64,000 bases of DNA, taken from NCBI GenBank assembly GCA_004298465.1, contig SCRT01000005.1, positions 88,001-152,000 on the forward strand, in the 5' to 3' direction. The stretch comes from Nevskiaceae bacterium. Lineage in GTDB: Bacteria > Pseudomonadota > Gammaproteobacteria > Nevskiales > Nevskiaceae. Under the pieces are notes generated by a model. The model was not told where the DNA came from and did not search any database. It saw nothing but the letters and a program-made list of their open reading frames with translations. Of this stretch, positions 24,422 to 35,092 are shown piece after piece. Within the stretch, counting starts at the first letter, position 1, and every line of letters begins with the position of its first letter. A program made the position numbers and the translations under genes.

Positions 24422-25120
24422 ATGCCAAAATCCAACCAGGACATCATCGAAGACCTCGGCAGCGAGGAAGATCGCGCGGTCGGCTACGTTCGTCGGCACC
24501 CGAATTTCCTTACCCGTCATCCCGAGTTGCTGGAAAACCTGCAGCTCAACCACGCCTCCGGCCCCGCCGTATCGCTCATCGAACGCCAGGTGCAGGTACT
24601 GCGCGGCAAGAACGCGCGCCTCGAAGAGCGCATGACACGCATGCTGGACAACGCCCGTGACAACGAGCGCCGCTCCACGGCGGTGCAGCGTCTCGCACGC
24701 GGCCTGATCCGCGCCCCCTCCCTTGCCGCGATCGCCGCCACGCTGCGCCAGTCCATGAACGAGGACTTCGCCGTGGACGAAGTCTTCATCGGCTTGCTCG
24801 CACCTGGTTTCCGCCGCCACGACATCGAAGGCATCACACCGCTCGACGCCACACACCCGGTTCTCGCCTGCTATGCAAATTTCTTCCGCACGCGCCTGAC
24901 GGAATGCGGCACGCTCGACACCGAGCGTGGTGCGCTGCTGTTCCCGCACGCCACGCAGCCGGTACATTCCGCCGCCGTCGTACCGCTGGAGCGCGACAAG
25001 ACCATCGGCATGATCGCGCTGGGCGCAGCAGACAGCGAGCGTTTCAGGCCGCGCCAGGGCAAGCTGTTCCTGGAAATGGTGGCCGACCTCGCTGGCGCGG
25101 CGCTGCGCGCGCACCTGTAA
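24422..25120 (+). CDS. DUF484 family protein
   Basis: This 232-aa cytoplasmic protein belongs to DUF484, a GAF-like domain family that almost always precedes xerC in gammaproteobacteria. It begins with an RHPNFLTRHPELLENLQL helix, then a coiled coil (about residues 50-80), then a GAF-like alpha/beta domain ending GKLFLEMVADLAGAALRAHL. The stop shares a base with the xerC start (TAATG). The biochemical function of the family is not known. Confidence 0.9.
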   Translation: MPKSNQDIIEDLGSEEDRAVGYVRRHPNFLTRHPELLENLQLNHASGPAVSLIERQVQVLRGKNARLEERMTRMLDNARDNERRSTAVQRLARGLIRAPSLAAIAATLRQSMNEDFAVDEVFIGLLAPGFRRHDIEGITPLDATHPVLACYANFFRTRLTECGTLDTERGALLFPHATQPVHSAAVVPLERDKTIGMIALGAADSERFRPRQGKLFLEMVADLAGAALRAHL

Positions 25121-26067
25121 TGCCGGCCGGCGCCACAGCCGAGTCCGCCATCACCATCGCCATCGCAGACTATCTGCGCTGGCTGGAAATCGACCGCCAC
25201 GCCAGCCCGTACAGCGTCACCGCGGCGCGCCACGACTTGCGCGTCTTTGCGGAAGACTGCGCGGCGGCCAATCTGCACGAACCCGCGACGATCGACGTGC
25301 ACTTCATCCGCGCGCACATCGCCCGCCTGCATCGTGCCGGGCGCGAACCCCGCAGCGTGGCACGCATGCTGTCCAGCATCCGCTGCTGGCTGCGCCATGA
25401 AGTCGAACTCCGCCACCTCGCCGCCAACCCAGCGCAGGGCGTGCGCGCACCCAAGGGTCGCCATGAACTGCCGAAAGCGGTGGAAGCCGAAACGCTGAAC
25501 ACCGCCCTCGACCGCGGCGCCCGCGACGCTGGCGGCGACGCCTGGAAACTGCGTGACCAGGCGATTCTGGAACTGCTCTATTCCTCCGGACTGCGCCTGT
25601 CGGAATTGCAGGCCTTGGACGCGCCGCACGGCCCCATGCCCGATGAATTGCGGGTGCTCGGCAAAGGCCGCAAGGAACGAATCGTCCCCGTCGGCGCCAA
25701 GGCGCGCGCTGCGCTTGACTTGTGGCTTGCCGCACGCATCACGCTCGCGCACGTCGGCGAAACCGCGCTGTTCATCTCCAACCGCGGCACCCGGCTCACC
25801 CACCGCGCCATCGAGCAGCGCGTGGACCACTGGGCGCGTAGCGTTGGCTTGCCCGGCCATCTGCACCCACACCGCCTGCGCCACTCCTTCGCTACTGACT
25901 TGCTGACTGACAGCGGACAGTTGCGCCCCGTACAGGAACTGCTCGGCCACGCCAACCTGTCCACGACCCAGATCTACACGGCGCTGGACTGGAAACGCCT
26001 CGCCGAAGCCTACGACCAGGCGCATCCGCGGGCGCATCGCAAAAGTGACAATGACAAGGCGTCTTGA
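25120..26067 (+). CDS. xerC: tyrosine recombinase XerC
   Basis: XerC works with XerD at dif to resolve chromosome dimers before division. The 315-aa protein has the N-terminal SAM-like core-binding domain and a catalytic domain with the first arginine in SSGLRLSEL, the lysine in VLGKGRKERIVP, HPHRLRHSFAT, LGHANLSTTQIYT with the nucleophilic tyrosine, and the ending LAEAYDQAHPRA. The start ATG at 25120 overlaps the DUF484 stop, and the longer upstream frame is rejected. Context (DUF484 upstream, hslVU downstream) supports XerC over XerD. Confidence 0.95.
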   Translation: MPAGATAESAITIAIADYLRWLEIDRHASPYSVTAARHDLRVFAEDCAAANLHEPATIDVHFIRAHIARLHRAGREPRSVARMLSSIRCWLRHEVELRHLAANPAQGVRAPKGRHELPKAVEAETLNTALDRGARDAGGDAWKLRDQAILELLYSSGLRLSELQALDAPHGPMPDELRVLGKGRKERIVPVGAKARAALDLWLAARITLAHVGETALFISNRGTRLTHRAIEQRVDHWARSVGLPGHLHPHRLRHSFATDLLTDSGQLRPVQELLGHANLSTTQIYTALDWKRLAEAYDQAHPRAHRKSDNDKAS

Positions 26068-26239
26068 TCAACCCGTATGAGCGGCGGCATCAACATCAAA
26101 TTCTTTCGGCCGCTTGCCGCTTACTGTTTGCCGCTCACGCTTTCCAATCACCCATCTCGAATCCCTGTTCCTTGCCAGCAATCACGCTCGGTGGTCATCA
26201 CGCAGGGATTAGCCGGGACCGCGCCCGGCGACGCGGTGA

Positions 26240-26258
26240 CTTTCTTGGCGCAAGAAAG
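26240..26258. repeat. CTTTCTTG hairpin element
   Basis: CTTTCTTG (26240-26247) and CAAGAAAG (26251-26258) form a perfect 8-base stem with loop GCG, followed by CCACCAAAGAAAC. From memory, similar motifs recur in intergenic DNA of Xanthomonadales genomes. Its function is unknown. Confidence 0.6.
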
Positions 26259-26309
26259 CCACCAAAGAAACATGCCCGACAGGCGACGACAGCCACTGCG
26301 GCGGAAAGC

Positions 26310-26384
26310 GTCCGGGCCGGCGCCGCCCAACTCGCCCCGCTTCCGCGGGGCTCAAACAGTCGGCGGCGCTTTTTCGGCCCGGAC
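26310..26384. repeat. 75-base imperfect palindrome
   Basis: Outer arms GTCCGGGCCG (26310-26319) and CGGCCCGGAC (26375-26384) continue inward as GCGCCGCC (26320-26327) with GGCGGCGC (26362-26369), giving 18 paired bases with a five-base T bulge. An inner hairpin, GCCCCGC (26334-26340) and GCGGGGC (26345-26351), fills the centre. As RNA or cruciform DNA this would be very stable. Confidence 0.7.
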
Positions 26385-26450
26385 ACTTCCCGCCGCAGGC
26401 GTCGCCAAACGGGCGTGGCAAACCAGAACGGTGCCCATCCACCAACCCTC

Positions 26451-26500
26451 GTCATTCCGGGGCTGCCGCGGCTTCAGCGCGGCAGTACCCGGAATCCAGA
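26451..26500 (+). repeat. REP-like palindromic element, copy 1
   Basis: This 50-base unit starts GTCATTCCGGGG and ends CCGGAATCCAGA, with a central hairpin CTGCCGCG (26463-26470) and CGCGGCAG (26478-26485) around loop GCTTCAG. It forms an inverted pair with the unit at 26532-26584. Confidence 0.7.
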
Positions 26501-26531
26501 TCGTGGCACACCAGCCGTTATGCCTGAACTG

Positions 26532-26584
26532 TGGATTCTGGGTTCCGCCCGCAACCGCGCGGGCGCGCCCCGGAATAACGGGGG
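26532..26584 (-). repeat. REP-like palindromic element, copy 2 (inverted)
   Basis: This unit runs TGGATTCTGGGTTCC to GCCCCGGAATAACGG and is the reverse-oriented partner of copy 1, since the outer CCGTTATTCCGGGGC and inner TCTGG/CCAGA ends match. Its own hairpin is CGCCCGC (26546-26552) and GCGGGCG (26559-26565). Pairs of this kind are the BIME arrangement mobilised by RAYT transposases. Confidence 0.65.
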
Positions 26585-26736
26585 TGGGGACAATGCCGTT
26601 GTTCCGTTCGTTTCGGCCGCTTGCCGCCTGCTGCTCACCGCTCACCTCTTACCGCTCACGTTTCACCGTTGCAGTAGTTGAAACCGCCGCGCACCGCCCT
26701 CATCGTGCAGCCTCAACCCTCCACGATTCCCGCACG

Positions 26737-27294
26737 ATGGAACAATTTCACGGCACCACCATCCTGAGTGTCCGCCGCAACGGCACCGTCGCGCTCGGCG
26801 GCGACGGCCAAGTGTCGATGGGCAACACCTGCGTCAAGGGCAACGCCCGCAAGGTGCGGCGCCTGTACGACGACCAAGTGATCGCCGGTTTTGCCGGCGG
26901 CACGGCGGATGCCTTCACTCTTTTCGAGCGCTTCGAGGGCAAGCTGCAGAAGCACGGCGGCCAGCTGGTGCGCGCCGCCGTGGAAATGGCCAAGGACTGG
27001 CGCACCGACCGCTACCTGCGGCGGCTGGAAGCACTGCTGCTGGTCGCCGACCGCGAAGCCTCGCTGATGATCTCCGGCACCGGCGACGTGATGGAACCGG
27101 AGCCGCACGGAATACTGGCCATCGGCTCCGGCGGCAGCTACGCACTCGCCGCTGCCCGCGCGCTGGAAGGCAACACCGATCTCGGCGCGCGTGACATCGT
27201 GGAGAAGGCGCTGTACATCGCCGCCGACATCTGCGTATTCACCAACCACAATCTGACGATCGAGACCCTCGATGACGCAAAGCCTCAAGCCTGA
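26737..27294 (+). CDS. hslV: ATP-dependent protease subunit HslV
   Basis: HslV is the threonine-protease core of the HslUV complex. The 185-aa sequence has the conserved [19 protein letters not shown] start of the mature enzyme preceded by a six-residue propeptide MEQFHG, so T7 should become the nucleophile after processing. Other family sections are [27 protein letters not shown] and [16 protein letters not shown]. The first credible start is ATG 26737; the frame is open further upstream through the repeats, which is not coding. It overlaps hslU by 23 bases. Confidence 0.96.
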   Translation: MEQFHGTTILSVRRNGTVALGGDGQVSMGNTCVKGNARKVRRLYDDQVIAGFAGGTADAFTLFERFEGKLQKHGGQLVRAAVEMAKDWRTDRYLRRLEALLLVADREASLMISGTGDVMEPEPHGILAIGSGGSYALAAARALEGNTDLGARDIVEKALYIAADICVFTNHNLTIETLDDAKPQA

Positions 27295-28687
27295 ACAGCC
27301 GGACGCCACCTTCAGCGATGACGCCGTCACCGCCCTGCCGGCGCCAACCTCCGGCGCGATGACGCCGCGCGAGATCGTCTCGGAGCTCGACCAGCACATC
27401 GTCGGCCAGTCGGCCGCCAAGCGTGCCGTCGCCATCGCGCTGCGCAACCGCTGGCGGCGCATGCAGGTGGCGGAGCACTTGCGGGCGGAAATCACACCCA
27501 AGAACATCCTGATGATCGGGCCAACTGGCGTCGGCAAGACCGAGATCGCCCGCCGCCTCGCCAAGCTCGCGAATGCACCGTTCATCAAGATCGAGGCCAC
27601 AAAGTTCACGGAAGTGGGCTATGTCGGCCGCGACGTCGACTCGATCATCCGCGACCTCGCCGACGCCGCCGTGAAGATGACGCGCGAGCAGGCCATGAAA
27701 CGCCAGCAGGCCAAGGCCGAAGCGGCTGCCGAGGAACGCATCCTCGACGTTCTCGTGCCGCGCCCCCGCGACTTCGGCGAAGCCTCGCAGCAGCGCGAGG
27801 GCGACAGCAGTGCGGCACGCCAGGTGTTCCGCAAGCGCCTGCGTGAAGGCAAGCTCGACGACACGGATATCGAGATCGACATTGCCGCCACGCCCGCGCA
27901 GATGCAGATCGTCGGCCCGCCGGGCATGGAGGAAATGACGAACCAGCTGCAGAACATGTTCCGCAATCTGGGTACGGACAAGAAAAAGAAGCGCAAGATG
28001 AAGATTCGCGCCGCGCTGCGCCAGCTCATCGATGAAGAAGCGGAAAAGCTCGTGGACGACGAAGCCATCCGCGTCGAGGCGATCGGCAACGTGGAACAGA
28101 ACGGCATCGTGTTCCTCGACGAGATCGACAAGGTCTGCCGCCGCGCCGAGAACACCAGCGGCGCGGACGTCTCGCGTGAAGGCGTGCAGCGCGATCTGCT
28201 GCCGCTGGTGGAAGGCAGCACCATTTCCACGAAGTACGGCGCGGTGAAAACCGACCACATCCTGTTCATCGCCAGCGGCGCGTTCCACGTCGCCAAGCCT
28301 AGCGACCTGATCCCGGAACTCCAGGGCCGCCTGCCGATCCGCGTCGAGCTGGAAGCGCTGAAGGCCGAGGACTTCGAGCGCATCCTGACCGAACCCACGC
28401 ACTCGCTCACCGACCAGTACAAGGCGCTGCTGGCGACGGAAAACGTTACCGTCGACTTCGCCCCGGACGGCGTGAAGCGCATTGCCCAGCTCGCCTTCCA
28501 GATCAATGAGACAACGGAGAACATCGGCGCACGCCGGCTGCATACCGTGCTCGAAAAGCTCATGGAAGATGCCGCGTTCGAAGCGTCCGACCGGGGCGGC
28601 ACCACAGTCCACATCGACGCCACCTACGTCAACGACAAGCTCGACAAGCTGGCCGGCGACGAAGACCTGAGCCGCTACATCCTGTGA
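27272..28687 (+). CDS. hslU: HslU ATPase subunit of the HslUV protease
   Basis: HslU is the AAA+ unfoldase that feeds HslV. The 471-aa protein has Walker A GPTGVGKT, the pore motif GYVGRD, an I domain with a lysine-rich loop ([10 protein letters not shown]), Walker [10 protein letters not shown], sensor sections and the C-terminal ending DEDLSRYIL that docks into HslV. The N-terminus is about 29 residues longer than the common MTPREIV start (ATG at 27272 against an internal ATG at 27359). The gene overlaps hslV and the next DUF971 gene. Confidence 0.96.
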   Translation: MTQSLKPEQPDATFSDDAVTALPAPTSGAMTPREIVSELDQHIVGQSAAKRAVAIALRNRWRRMQVAEHLRAEITPKNILMIGPTGVGKTEIARRLAKLANAPFIKIEATKFTEVGYVGRDVDSIIRDLADAAVKMTREQAMKRQQAKAEAAAEERILDVLVPRPRDFGEASQQREGDSSAARQVFRKRLREGKLDDTDIEIDIAATPAQMQIVGPPGMEEMTNQLQNMFRNLGTDKKKKRKMKIRAALRQLIDEEAEKLVDDEAIRVEAIGNVEQNGIVFLDEIDKVCRRAENTSGADVSREGVQRDLLPLVEGSTISTKYGAVKTDHILFIASGAFHVAKPSDLIPELQGRLPIRVELEALKAEDFERILTEPTHSLTDQYKALLATENVTVDFAPDGVKRIAQLAFQINETTENIGARRLHTVLEKLMEDAAFEASDRGGTTVHIDATYVNDKLDKLAGDEDLSRYIL

Positions 28688-29109
28688 ACACCGAAGCCCG
28701 CACGGCGCCAATGCCGAAGGTCATCCGCGCGCATCGCGTCTCGCGCGTGTTGGAGCTTGTCTACACCGACGGCACGCGCCATGAGCTACCTTTTGAATTC
28801 CTGCGCGTATATTCACCGTCTGCCGAGGTGCGCGGCCACGGCGGCGGCGAACCCATGCCCGTTCCCGGCAAGCGCAACGTCGGCATCGAGCGCGTCGAAA
28901 CCGTGGGCCGCTACGCCGTGCGGCTGGTGTTCGACGACGGCCACGACAGCGGGCTCTACACTTGGGACATCCTCGACGATCTGGGCGCCCACCAGTCGGA
29001 ATACTGGACTTACTACCTCGAACGCCTTGAAAAAGGCGGCATGTCGCGCGATTCCGGCGTCGTGACGCTGGCGGCACTCGGCCCGGGCAAGCACCACCCG
29101 GCACGCTGA
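28684..29109 (+). CDS. DUF971 domain protein
   Basis: This 141-aa protein is a DUF971 (gamma-butyrobetaine hydroxylase N-terminal-like) protein, with [27 protein letters not shown] and [21 protein letters not shown] as core segments. The start is a GTG overlapping the hslU stop (GTGA); an ATG at 28714 is also possible. The family is a regular neighbour of hslVU and ubiE in gammaproteobacteria. Some relatives are linked to iron-sulfur cluster proteins, but no cysteine ligand set is visible here and the function is unknown. Confidence 0.88.
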   Translation: MNTEARTAPMPKVIRAHRVSRVLELVYTDGTRHELPFEFLRVYSPSAEVRGHGGGEPMPVPGKRNVGIERVETVGRYAVRLVFDDGHDSGLYTWDILDDLGAHQSEYWTYYLERLEKGGMSRDSGVVTLAALGPGKHHPAR

Positions 29110-29111
29110 AT

Positions 29112-29129
29112 GGGGTTGAGAATTCGGGA
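29112..29129 (+). repeat. short intergenic repeat GGGGTTGAGAATTCGGGA
   Basis: This AT-poor block sits between the DUF971 and arsB genes. A near copy in opposite orientation occurs at about 53420-53438 (reverse complement GGGGTTGAGATTCGAGATT). Both lie in non-coding DNA next to further GAATCTC/GAATCCC words, suggesting one decayed dispersed repeat. Confidence 0.45.
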
Positions 29130-29185
29130 CTGAAGATTGAAACATCGATTCCCACTCCCGAACCCTGAATCTCCAATCCCTGGAC

Positions 29186-30490
<1,305 letters not shown>

Positions 30491-30581
30491 TGGTGAATCT
30501 ATGAGTGATGAATGGAAAATGGCTCTCGGCAGCGATGTGGCGGCTTTGGGATAATCGTCCATTCCTTGAAGGCACATCCCT

Positions 30582-31367
30582 ATGGTTGATGCAAAACACG
30601 ACGCGCCGACGGACGGCTTGACCGATTTCGGCTACGAACGCGTGCCAGTGGGCGACAAGGCGCGGCGCGTGGGCGCGGTGTTTTCTTCCGTCGCACGCAG
30701 CTACGACGTGATGAACGACCTGATGTCCTTTGGCATCCATCGCATCTGGAAGCGCTTCGCCATCGACCTTGCCGGCGTCACACCGGGCGAGTCGGTGCTG
30801 GACCTGGCCGGGGGCACCGGCGACCTCGCTGCGGCTTTCGCCCGTCAAGTGAAGTCAGCCGCCGGCCAGCGCAACGGCATGGTGGTGCTGGCGGACATCA
30901 ACGCGCAGATGCTGGCGGAAGGCCGGCGCCGCCTTGCGGATCGCGGCGTCGTCGGCGTACCGATCGCGCAGGCGAATGCGGAACGCCTGCCGTTCGCGTC
31001 CGGCAGCTTCGACTGCATCACCATCGGATTCGGGCTGCGCAACGTCACCGACAAGAACGCCGCGCTGCGTTCCATGTACCGCGTGCTGAAGCCGGGTGGG
31101 CGGCTGCTGGTGCTGGAATTCTCCAAGCCGCTGAACGTCGGTTTCGCCAAACTTTACGATCAATATTCCTTCAAGCTGCTGCCACTGATAGGCAAGCTCG
31201 TGGCGCACGACGCGGACAGCTACCGCTACCTGGCCGAGTCCATCCGCATGCACCCGGACCAGGCCACGCTGAAAGGCATGATGGAAACCGCCGGCTTCGC
31301 GCGCGTGCAGGTCTACAACCTGACCGGCGGCGTTGTCGCCGTGCACCGCGGCTACCGGCTCGACTGA
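30582..31367 (+). CDS. ubiE: ubiquinone/menaquinone methyltransferase UbiE
   Basis: UbiE is the SAM-dependent C-methyltransferase of ubiquinone synthesis (and menaquinone where present). The 261-aa protein has [19 protein letters not shown], the SAM loop [12 protein letters not shown] at residues 71-82, and the family signatures [23 protein letters not shown] and [12 protein letters not shown]. The stop overlaps the start of ubiJ (TGATG). The order ubiE-ubiJ-ubiB is the standard gammaproteobacterial ubiquinone operon. Confidence 0.97.
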   Translation: MVDAKHDAPTDGLTDFGYERVPVGDKARRVGAVFSSVARSYDVMNDLMSFGIHRIWKRFAIDLAGVTPGESVLDLAGGTGDLAAAFARQVKSAAGQRNGMVVLADINAQMLAEGRRRLADRGVVGVPIAQANAERLPFASGSFDCITIGFGLRNVTDKNAALRSMYRVLKPGGRLLVLEFSKPLNVGFAKLYDQYSFKLLPLIGKLVAHDADSYRYLAESIRMHPDQATLKGMMETAGFARVQVYNLTGGVVAVHRGYRLD

Positions 31368-31975
31368 TGCCGGCACCGAACCTGCTGTGCGCGGCGCTGG
31401 AGATCGCGCTCAACCGCGTGCTGCGTGCGGAACCTGCGGCGCTGCGGCGCTGCCCGGCACTAGCCGGTAAGACGCTGGCCATCGTGCCGGGCGGCCTTGG
31501 CTGGCGTTTCGTCATCGAGATCGACACGCGCGGCGTGCGCGTGTCCAGCGACGACCGCATGCCTTGTGATGTCAGCGTCCAGGCTCCCACCCTGCGCCTG
31601 GCCGCGCTGGCACTCCGCAACGACGCAGAGGGGGTCGGCGCCGTTTCCGGCCTCGACGTGCGCGGCGACGCGGAGCTGCTGCGCCAGTTTGCGGAACTCC
31701 TCAAGACCGCAGATTTCGACCTTGAGGAATGGCTCGCCCCGGTCGTCGGTGGCGCCCCCGCGCATCGCATGGTGCAAGGTCTGCACGGGTTCGCCAGCTG
31801 GCTGCACGGCAGCGCGCAGGAGCTCGCCTTCAGCGGCGCGGAATACCTGCGCGAGGAAACCGGCGACCTCGCCCGCGCCGCAGACGTGGCGGACTGGCTA
31901 TCCGGCGTCGAAACGCTGCGCGAACACCTGGACCGCGCCGAAGCGCGCCTGCAACTTCTGGAGAATCACGCATGA
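31367..31975 (+). CDS. ubiJ: ubiquinone biosynthesis accessory factor UbiJ (SCP2 domain)
   Basis: UbiJ is the lipid-binding factor of the soluble complex in which ubiquinone precursors are hydroxylated and methylated. This 202-aa protein has an SCP2 sterol-carrier-like domain (about residues 15-115: GGLGWRFVIEIDTRGV and GLDVRGDAELLRQFAELL) and a C-terminal helical tail with a coiled coil (EHLDRAEARLQLLE). It overlaps ubiE by one base and ubiB by four. Identification rests on fold type plus position. Confidence 0.9.
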   Translation: MPAPNLLCAALEIALNRVLRAEPAALRRCPALAGKTLAIVPGGLGWRFVIEIDTRGVRVSSDDRMPCDVSVQAPTLRLAALALRNDAEGVGAVSGLDVRGDAELLRQFAELLKTADFDLEEWLAPVVGGAPAHRMVQGLHGFASWLHGSAQELAFSGAEYLREETGDLARAADVADWLSGVETLREHLDRAEARLQLLENHA

Positions 31976-33600
31976 CGCCGCGCGACGTGGGCCGCATCGG
32001 GCAGATCCTGTACACACTGCGCCGCTACCACCTCGGGGAATTCGCTGGCCGCAGGTCGGCCCGCGACCCGCGCCCGCGCGGGTCGCGGCTGCGCATGGCA
32101 CTGGAGGAACTCGGTCCGGTGTTCGTGAAGTTTGGACAGGCGCTGTCCACCCGGCCCGACCTGCTGCCACCCGACGTCGCCACGGAACTCGCACAACTGC
32201 AGGACCGCGTGCCGCCGTTTCCCGGCGAGGAGGCGCAACGCATCGTGGAAGCCGCGCTCGGCAAGCCGATCGGCGAGCTATTCGAATCCTTCGACACCAC
32301 GCCGCTGGCCTCCGCCTCCATCGCCCAGGTGCACGCCGCGCAACTGCCGCCCGGCCCCGGCGGTGCGCCAGGCAGCGGCCCGCGGGTGGTCGTCAAGGTA
32401 CTGCGGCCCGATGTGCAGAAACACGTGGCCCGCGACGTGGCCGTCCTGCACACACTGGCGCGCATGGCGGCACGCTTCGTCCCCGAGGCGCGGCGCCTGC
32501 GCCCGGATGCCGTCATCGACGAATACGAGCACGTCATCCTCGACGAGCTCGACCTGATGCGCGAAGGCGGCAATGCCGCGCTGCTGCGTCGCAACTGGCT
32601 GGGTTCCGAGCTGATCTACCACCCGCTGGTGTTCTGGGACTACACCCGGCCGAACGTGCTGGTACTGGAGCGCATCGACGGCATCTGCATCCGCGAACTT
32701 GCCCACCTGCGCGCGCTGGGCGTGGACTTCCAGGTGCTGGCGGAACGCGGCGTGGAGATCTTCTTCCGCCAGGTGTTCCGCGACAACTTCTTCCACGCCG
32801 ACATGCACCCCGGCAACATCTTCGTCGACGCCAGCGACCCGGCGCATCCGAGCTACCAGGCCGTGGACTTCGGCATCGTCGGCAGTCTGTCGGACGCCGA
32901 CCAGCGCTATCTGGCCGAGAACTTCCTCGCCTTCTTCAACCGCGACTACAAACGCGTTGCAGAGCTGCATCTGGAATCCGGCTGGATCCCGGCCGGTACC
33001 CGCGTACAGGATTTCGAGTCCGCCATCCGCACCGTGTGCGAACCGATCTTCGAAAAGCCGCTGAAGGACATCTCCTTCGGCTTCTTCCTGCTGCGCCTGT
33101 TCCAGATCGCGCGGCGCTTCGACTACCAGGTGCAGCCGCAGCTCGTGCTGCTGCAGAAAACGCTGCTGACCGTGGAAGGGCTGGGCCGCCAGCTCTACCC
33201 GGAACTCGACTTGTGGAAGACCGCCAAGCCGATCATGGAAGACTGGATGCGCGCCCGCATCGGCCCACGCAAGATGCTGGCCACGCTGCGCGGACAGGTT
33301 CCGGCGCTGGCGGAAAGCCTGCCGCTGCTCGTGCAGCAGGCCGTGCGGCATCTGGAACTGCGCGGGCTGCCACCGGCACTCGACGGTAGCGGACTGGAGG
33401 CACTGCGCCGGGAGATCAGCACAACTGGACGGCGGCTGGCATGGATGATCGCGGGCGCCACGTTCTGGATCGGTGCCGCGCTGCTGTTCAGCGTTGCCGA
33501 AACCTCCGGCCACCTGACCGCCAGCTGGGTAGCGGCGACCGGCACGCTGACGTTCTCGGGCATCGTCGCCTGGTGGCAGGCAGTCCGCGCGCGCCGCTGA
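31972..33600 (+). CDS. ubiB: UbiB family protein kinase-like ATPase
   Basis: UbiB is an atypical kinase (ADCK/ABC1 family) needed for ubiquinone synthesis. The 542-aa protein has the KxGQ motif (FVKFGQALSTRPD), the alanine-rich loop ASASIAQVHAA that replaces the usual P-loop, the ATP lysine VVVKVLRP, catalytic HADMHPGNIFV and the DFG-like AVDFGIVGSL. Two hydrophobic segments at the C-terminus (about residues 490-535) anchor it to the inner membrane. Start ATG 31972 overlaps the ubiJ stop; a longer upstream frame is excluded. Confidence 0.96.
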   Translation: MTPRDVGRIGQILYTLRRYHLGEFAGRRSARDPRPRGSRLRMALEELGPVFVKFGQALSTRPDLLPPDVATELAQLQDRVPPFPGEEAQRIVEAALGKPIGELFESFDTTPLASASIAQVHAAQLPPGPGGAPGSGPRVVVKVLRPDVQKHVARDVAVLHTLARMAARFVPEARRLRPDAVIDEYEHVILDELDLMREGGNAALLRRNWLGSELIYHPLVFWDYTRPNVLVLERIDGICIRELAHLRALGVDFQVLAERGVEIFFRQVFRDNFFHADMHPGNIFVDASDPAHPSYQAVDFGIVGSLSDADQRYLAENFLAFFNRDYKRVAELHLESGWIPAGTRVQDFESAIRTVCEPIFEKPLKDISFGFFLLRLFQIARRFDYQVQPQLVLLQKTLLTVEGLGRQLYPELDLWKTAKPIMEDWMRARIGPRKMLATLRGQVPALAESLPLLVQQAVRHLELRGLPPALDGSGLEALRREISTTGRRLAWMIAGATFWIGAALLFSVAETSGHLTASWVAATGTLTFSGIVAWWQAVRARR

Positions 33601-33663
33601 TACCGGGCAGGCGTGTAAGCCGGGCGCGCGGGTTCAGCCCCGCCACGCCCGGCAGCCCGCGCC

Positions 33664-35016
33664 CTACTTCGCCGCGGCGGTGGCGGCGACGGGCGATACC
33701 GAGGCCAGACCCTTCAGGATCATGAGCCCTTGGTAGAGGTCGTAGTCTTCCTTCGCGATCTTGCGTTCCGCCTCGTCGATCTTCTTCGCCGCTTCCTCTT
33801 GCGCCTTGAACTCGGTGCTTGTGGAATTCTCGAGGTGTCCGGTCAGGTCGGACTCGTGGATCGTGAGCCCCTTGCCGTCCTGGGCATCGACCTTGATCGG
33901 CCGCAGCTCGATGTCCGGCAGGATGCCTTCACCCTGGATGGAGCGCCCGCTCGGTGTGTAGTAGCGCGCCGTCGTCAGGCGCAGCGCGGTGCCGTTGGAC
34001 ATCGGCATGATGGTCTGCACCGAACCCTTGCCGAAGGTCCGCGTGCCGACCAGCACGGCGCGGCGGTCATCCTTGAGCGCGCCGGCGACGATCTCGGAAG
34101 CGGATGCCGAACCGCCGTTCACCAGCACCACCATCGGCCCGGTGTAGATCTGCTTGCCGGCCTCGGCCTTCCAGACGTGGTTGGAGGATTTGTCGCGGCC
34201 GCGGATGCTGACGATGTCGCCGCTGTCGACAAACGCGTTCACCACCTTCACGGCCGCTGTCAGCACGCCGCCGGGGTTGTTGCGCAGGTCCAGCACCAGA
34301 CCCTTCGTGGCGCCGTCCTTTTCCTTCATCAGCTCCTGCAGCTGTTTGCGCAGCGAGTCGCCGGTGCTGGCGGAGAACTGCGAGATGCGCAGGTAGCCGT
34401 AGCCCGGTTCCAGCATCTTCGAGCGCACGCTCTTGACGTGGATGACCTCGCGCGTCAGCGTCACTTCAAGCGGCTTGGGCGTGTCCTTGCGGATGACCGT
34501 GAGCACGATCTTCGTGCCCGGCTTGCCGCGCATCTTGTGGACCGCGTCGGCCAGGCTCATGCCGGTGACAGCGGTGCCGTCGATCTTGACGATGAGATCG
34601 CCGGCCTTCATGCCGGCCTTGGCCGCCGGCGTATCGTCGATCGGCGACACCACGCGCACGACGCCGCTGTCGGACGTGACCTCGATGCCCAGCCCGCCGA
34701 ACTCGCCGGAGGTCATGGCATCCATGTCCTTGAACTCGTCCTTGTCCATGTACGAGGAATGCGGATCGAGCCCCGACAGCATGCCGCGCAGCGCCAGATC
34801 AAGCAGTTTCTGGTCGGAAACCGGCTCGACGTAATCGCGGCGCACGCGCTCCATCACCAGCACGAAATTCTGCAGGTCGGCAACCGGCAGCGTGTGCGCG
34901 GCATCCGCCACGGGGACGTCGGAGCGATCCGCAAACACGGCGTGGCCGAGGCTGACGCCGATACCTATGACGACTCCAACGCTCAAAGCGACCGGAACAC
35001 GTAGCGAAGCGCGCAT
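33664..35016 (-). CDS. ctpA: carboxy-terminal processing protease (S41, PDZ)
   Basis: This 450-aa exported serine protease has an N-terminal signal anchor (VPVALSVGVVIGIGVSLG), a PDZ domain at about residues 95-175 (GLGIEVTSDSGVVRVVSPIDDTPA) and an S41 catalytic domain with the serine in VNGGSASASEIVAGAL and the lysine in GTRTFGKGSVQ. The C-terminal helices (KAQEEAAKKIDEAERKIAKE) are charged. CtpA-type enzymes trim peptidoglycan hydrolases and other envelope proteins. It is transcribed with, and 76 bases downstream of, the envC gene, a common pairing. The start is ATG 35016; the frame upstream is not coding. Confidence 0.94.
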   Translation of the reverse strand: MRASLRVPVALSVGVVIGIGVSLGHAVFADRSDVPVADAAHTLPVADLQNFVLVMERVRRDYVEPVSDQKLLDLALRGMLSGLDPHSSYMDKDEFKDMDAMTSGEFGGLGIEVTSDSGVVRVVSPIDDTPAAKAGMKAGDLIVKIDGTAVTGMSLADAVHKMRGKPGTKIVLTVIRKDTPKPLEVTLTREVIHVKSVRSKMLEPGYGYLRISQFSASTGDSLRKQLQELMKEKDGATKGLVLDLRNNPGGVLTAAVKVVNAFVDSGDIVSIRGRDKSSNHVWKAEAGKQIYTGPMVVLVNGGSASASEIVAGALKDDRRAVLVGTRTFGKGSVQTIMPMSNGTALRLTTARYYTPSGRSIQGEGILPDIELRPIKVDAQDGKGLTIHESDLTGHLENSTSTEFKAQEEAAKKIDEAERKIAKEDYDLYQGLMILKGLASVSPVAATAAAK

Positions 35017-35092
35017 GTGGTGAACCAATTGAGGAGAAATAACAGGCGGCGAGAATAGCACGCGCGCATTTGCCGACGGGCAACGCCGCGAC

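Larger units (their letters stand above)
26068..26736. repeat. repeat-rich intergenic block between xerC and hslV
   Basis: This 669-base stretch has no credible gene but is full of structure. A 17-base direct repeat (TTTCGGCCGCTTGCCGC at 26104-26120 and 26611-26627) brackets about 490 bases. Inside are a CTTTCTTG/CAAGAAAG hairpin (26240-26258), a long imperfect palindrome at 26310-26384, and two REP-like elements in inverted orientation (26451-26500 and 26532-26584). The ends carry CCGCTCAC-type short repeats also seen at 10138-10160 and near 38767-38782. It looks like an accumulation site of small non-coding repeats. Confidence 0.7.
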
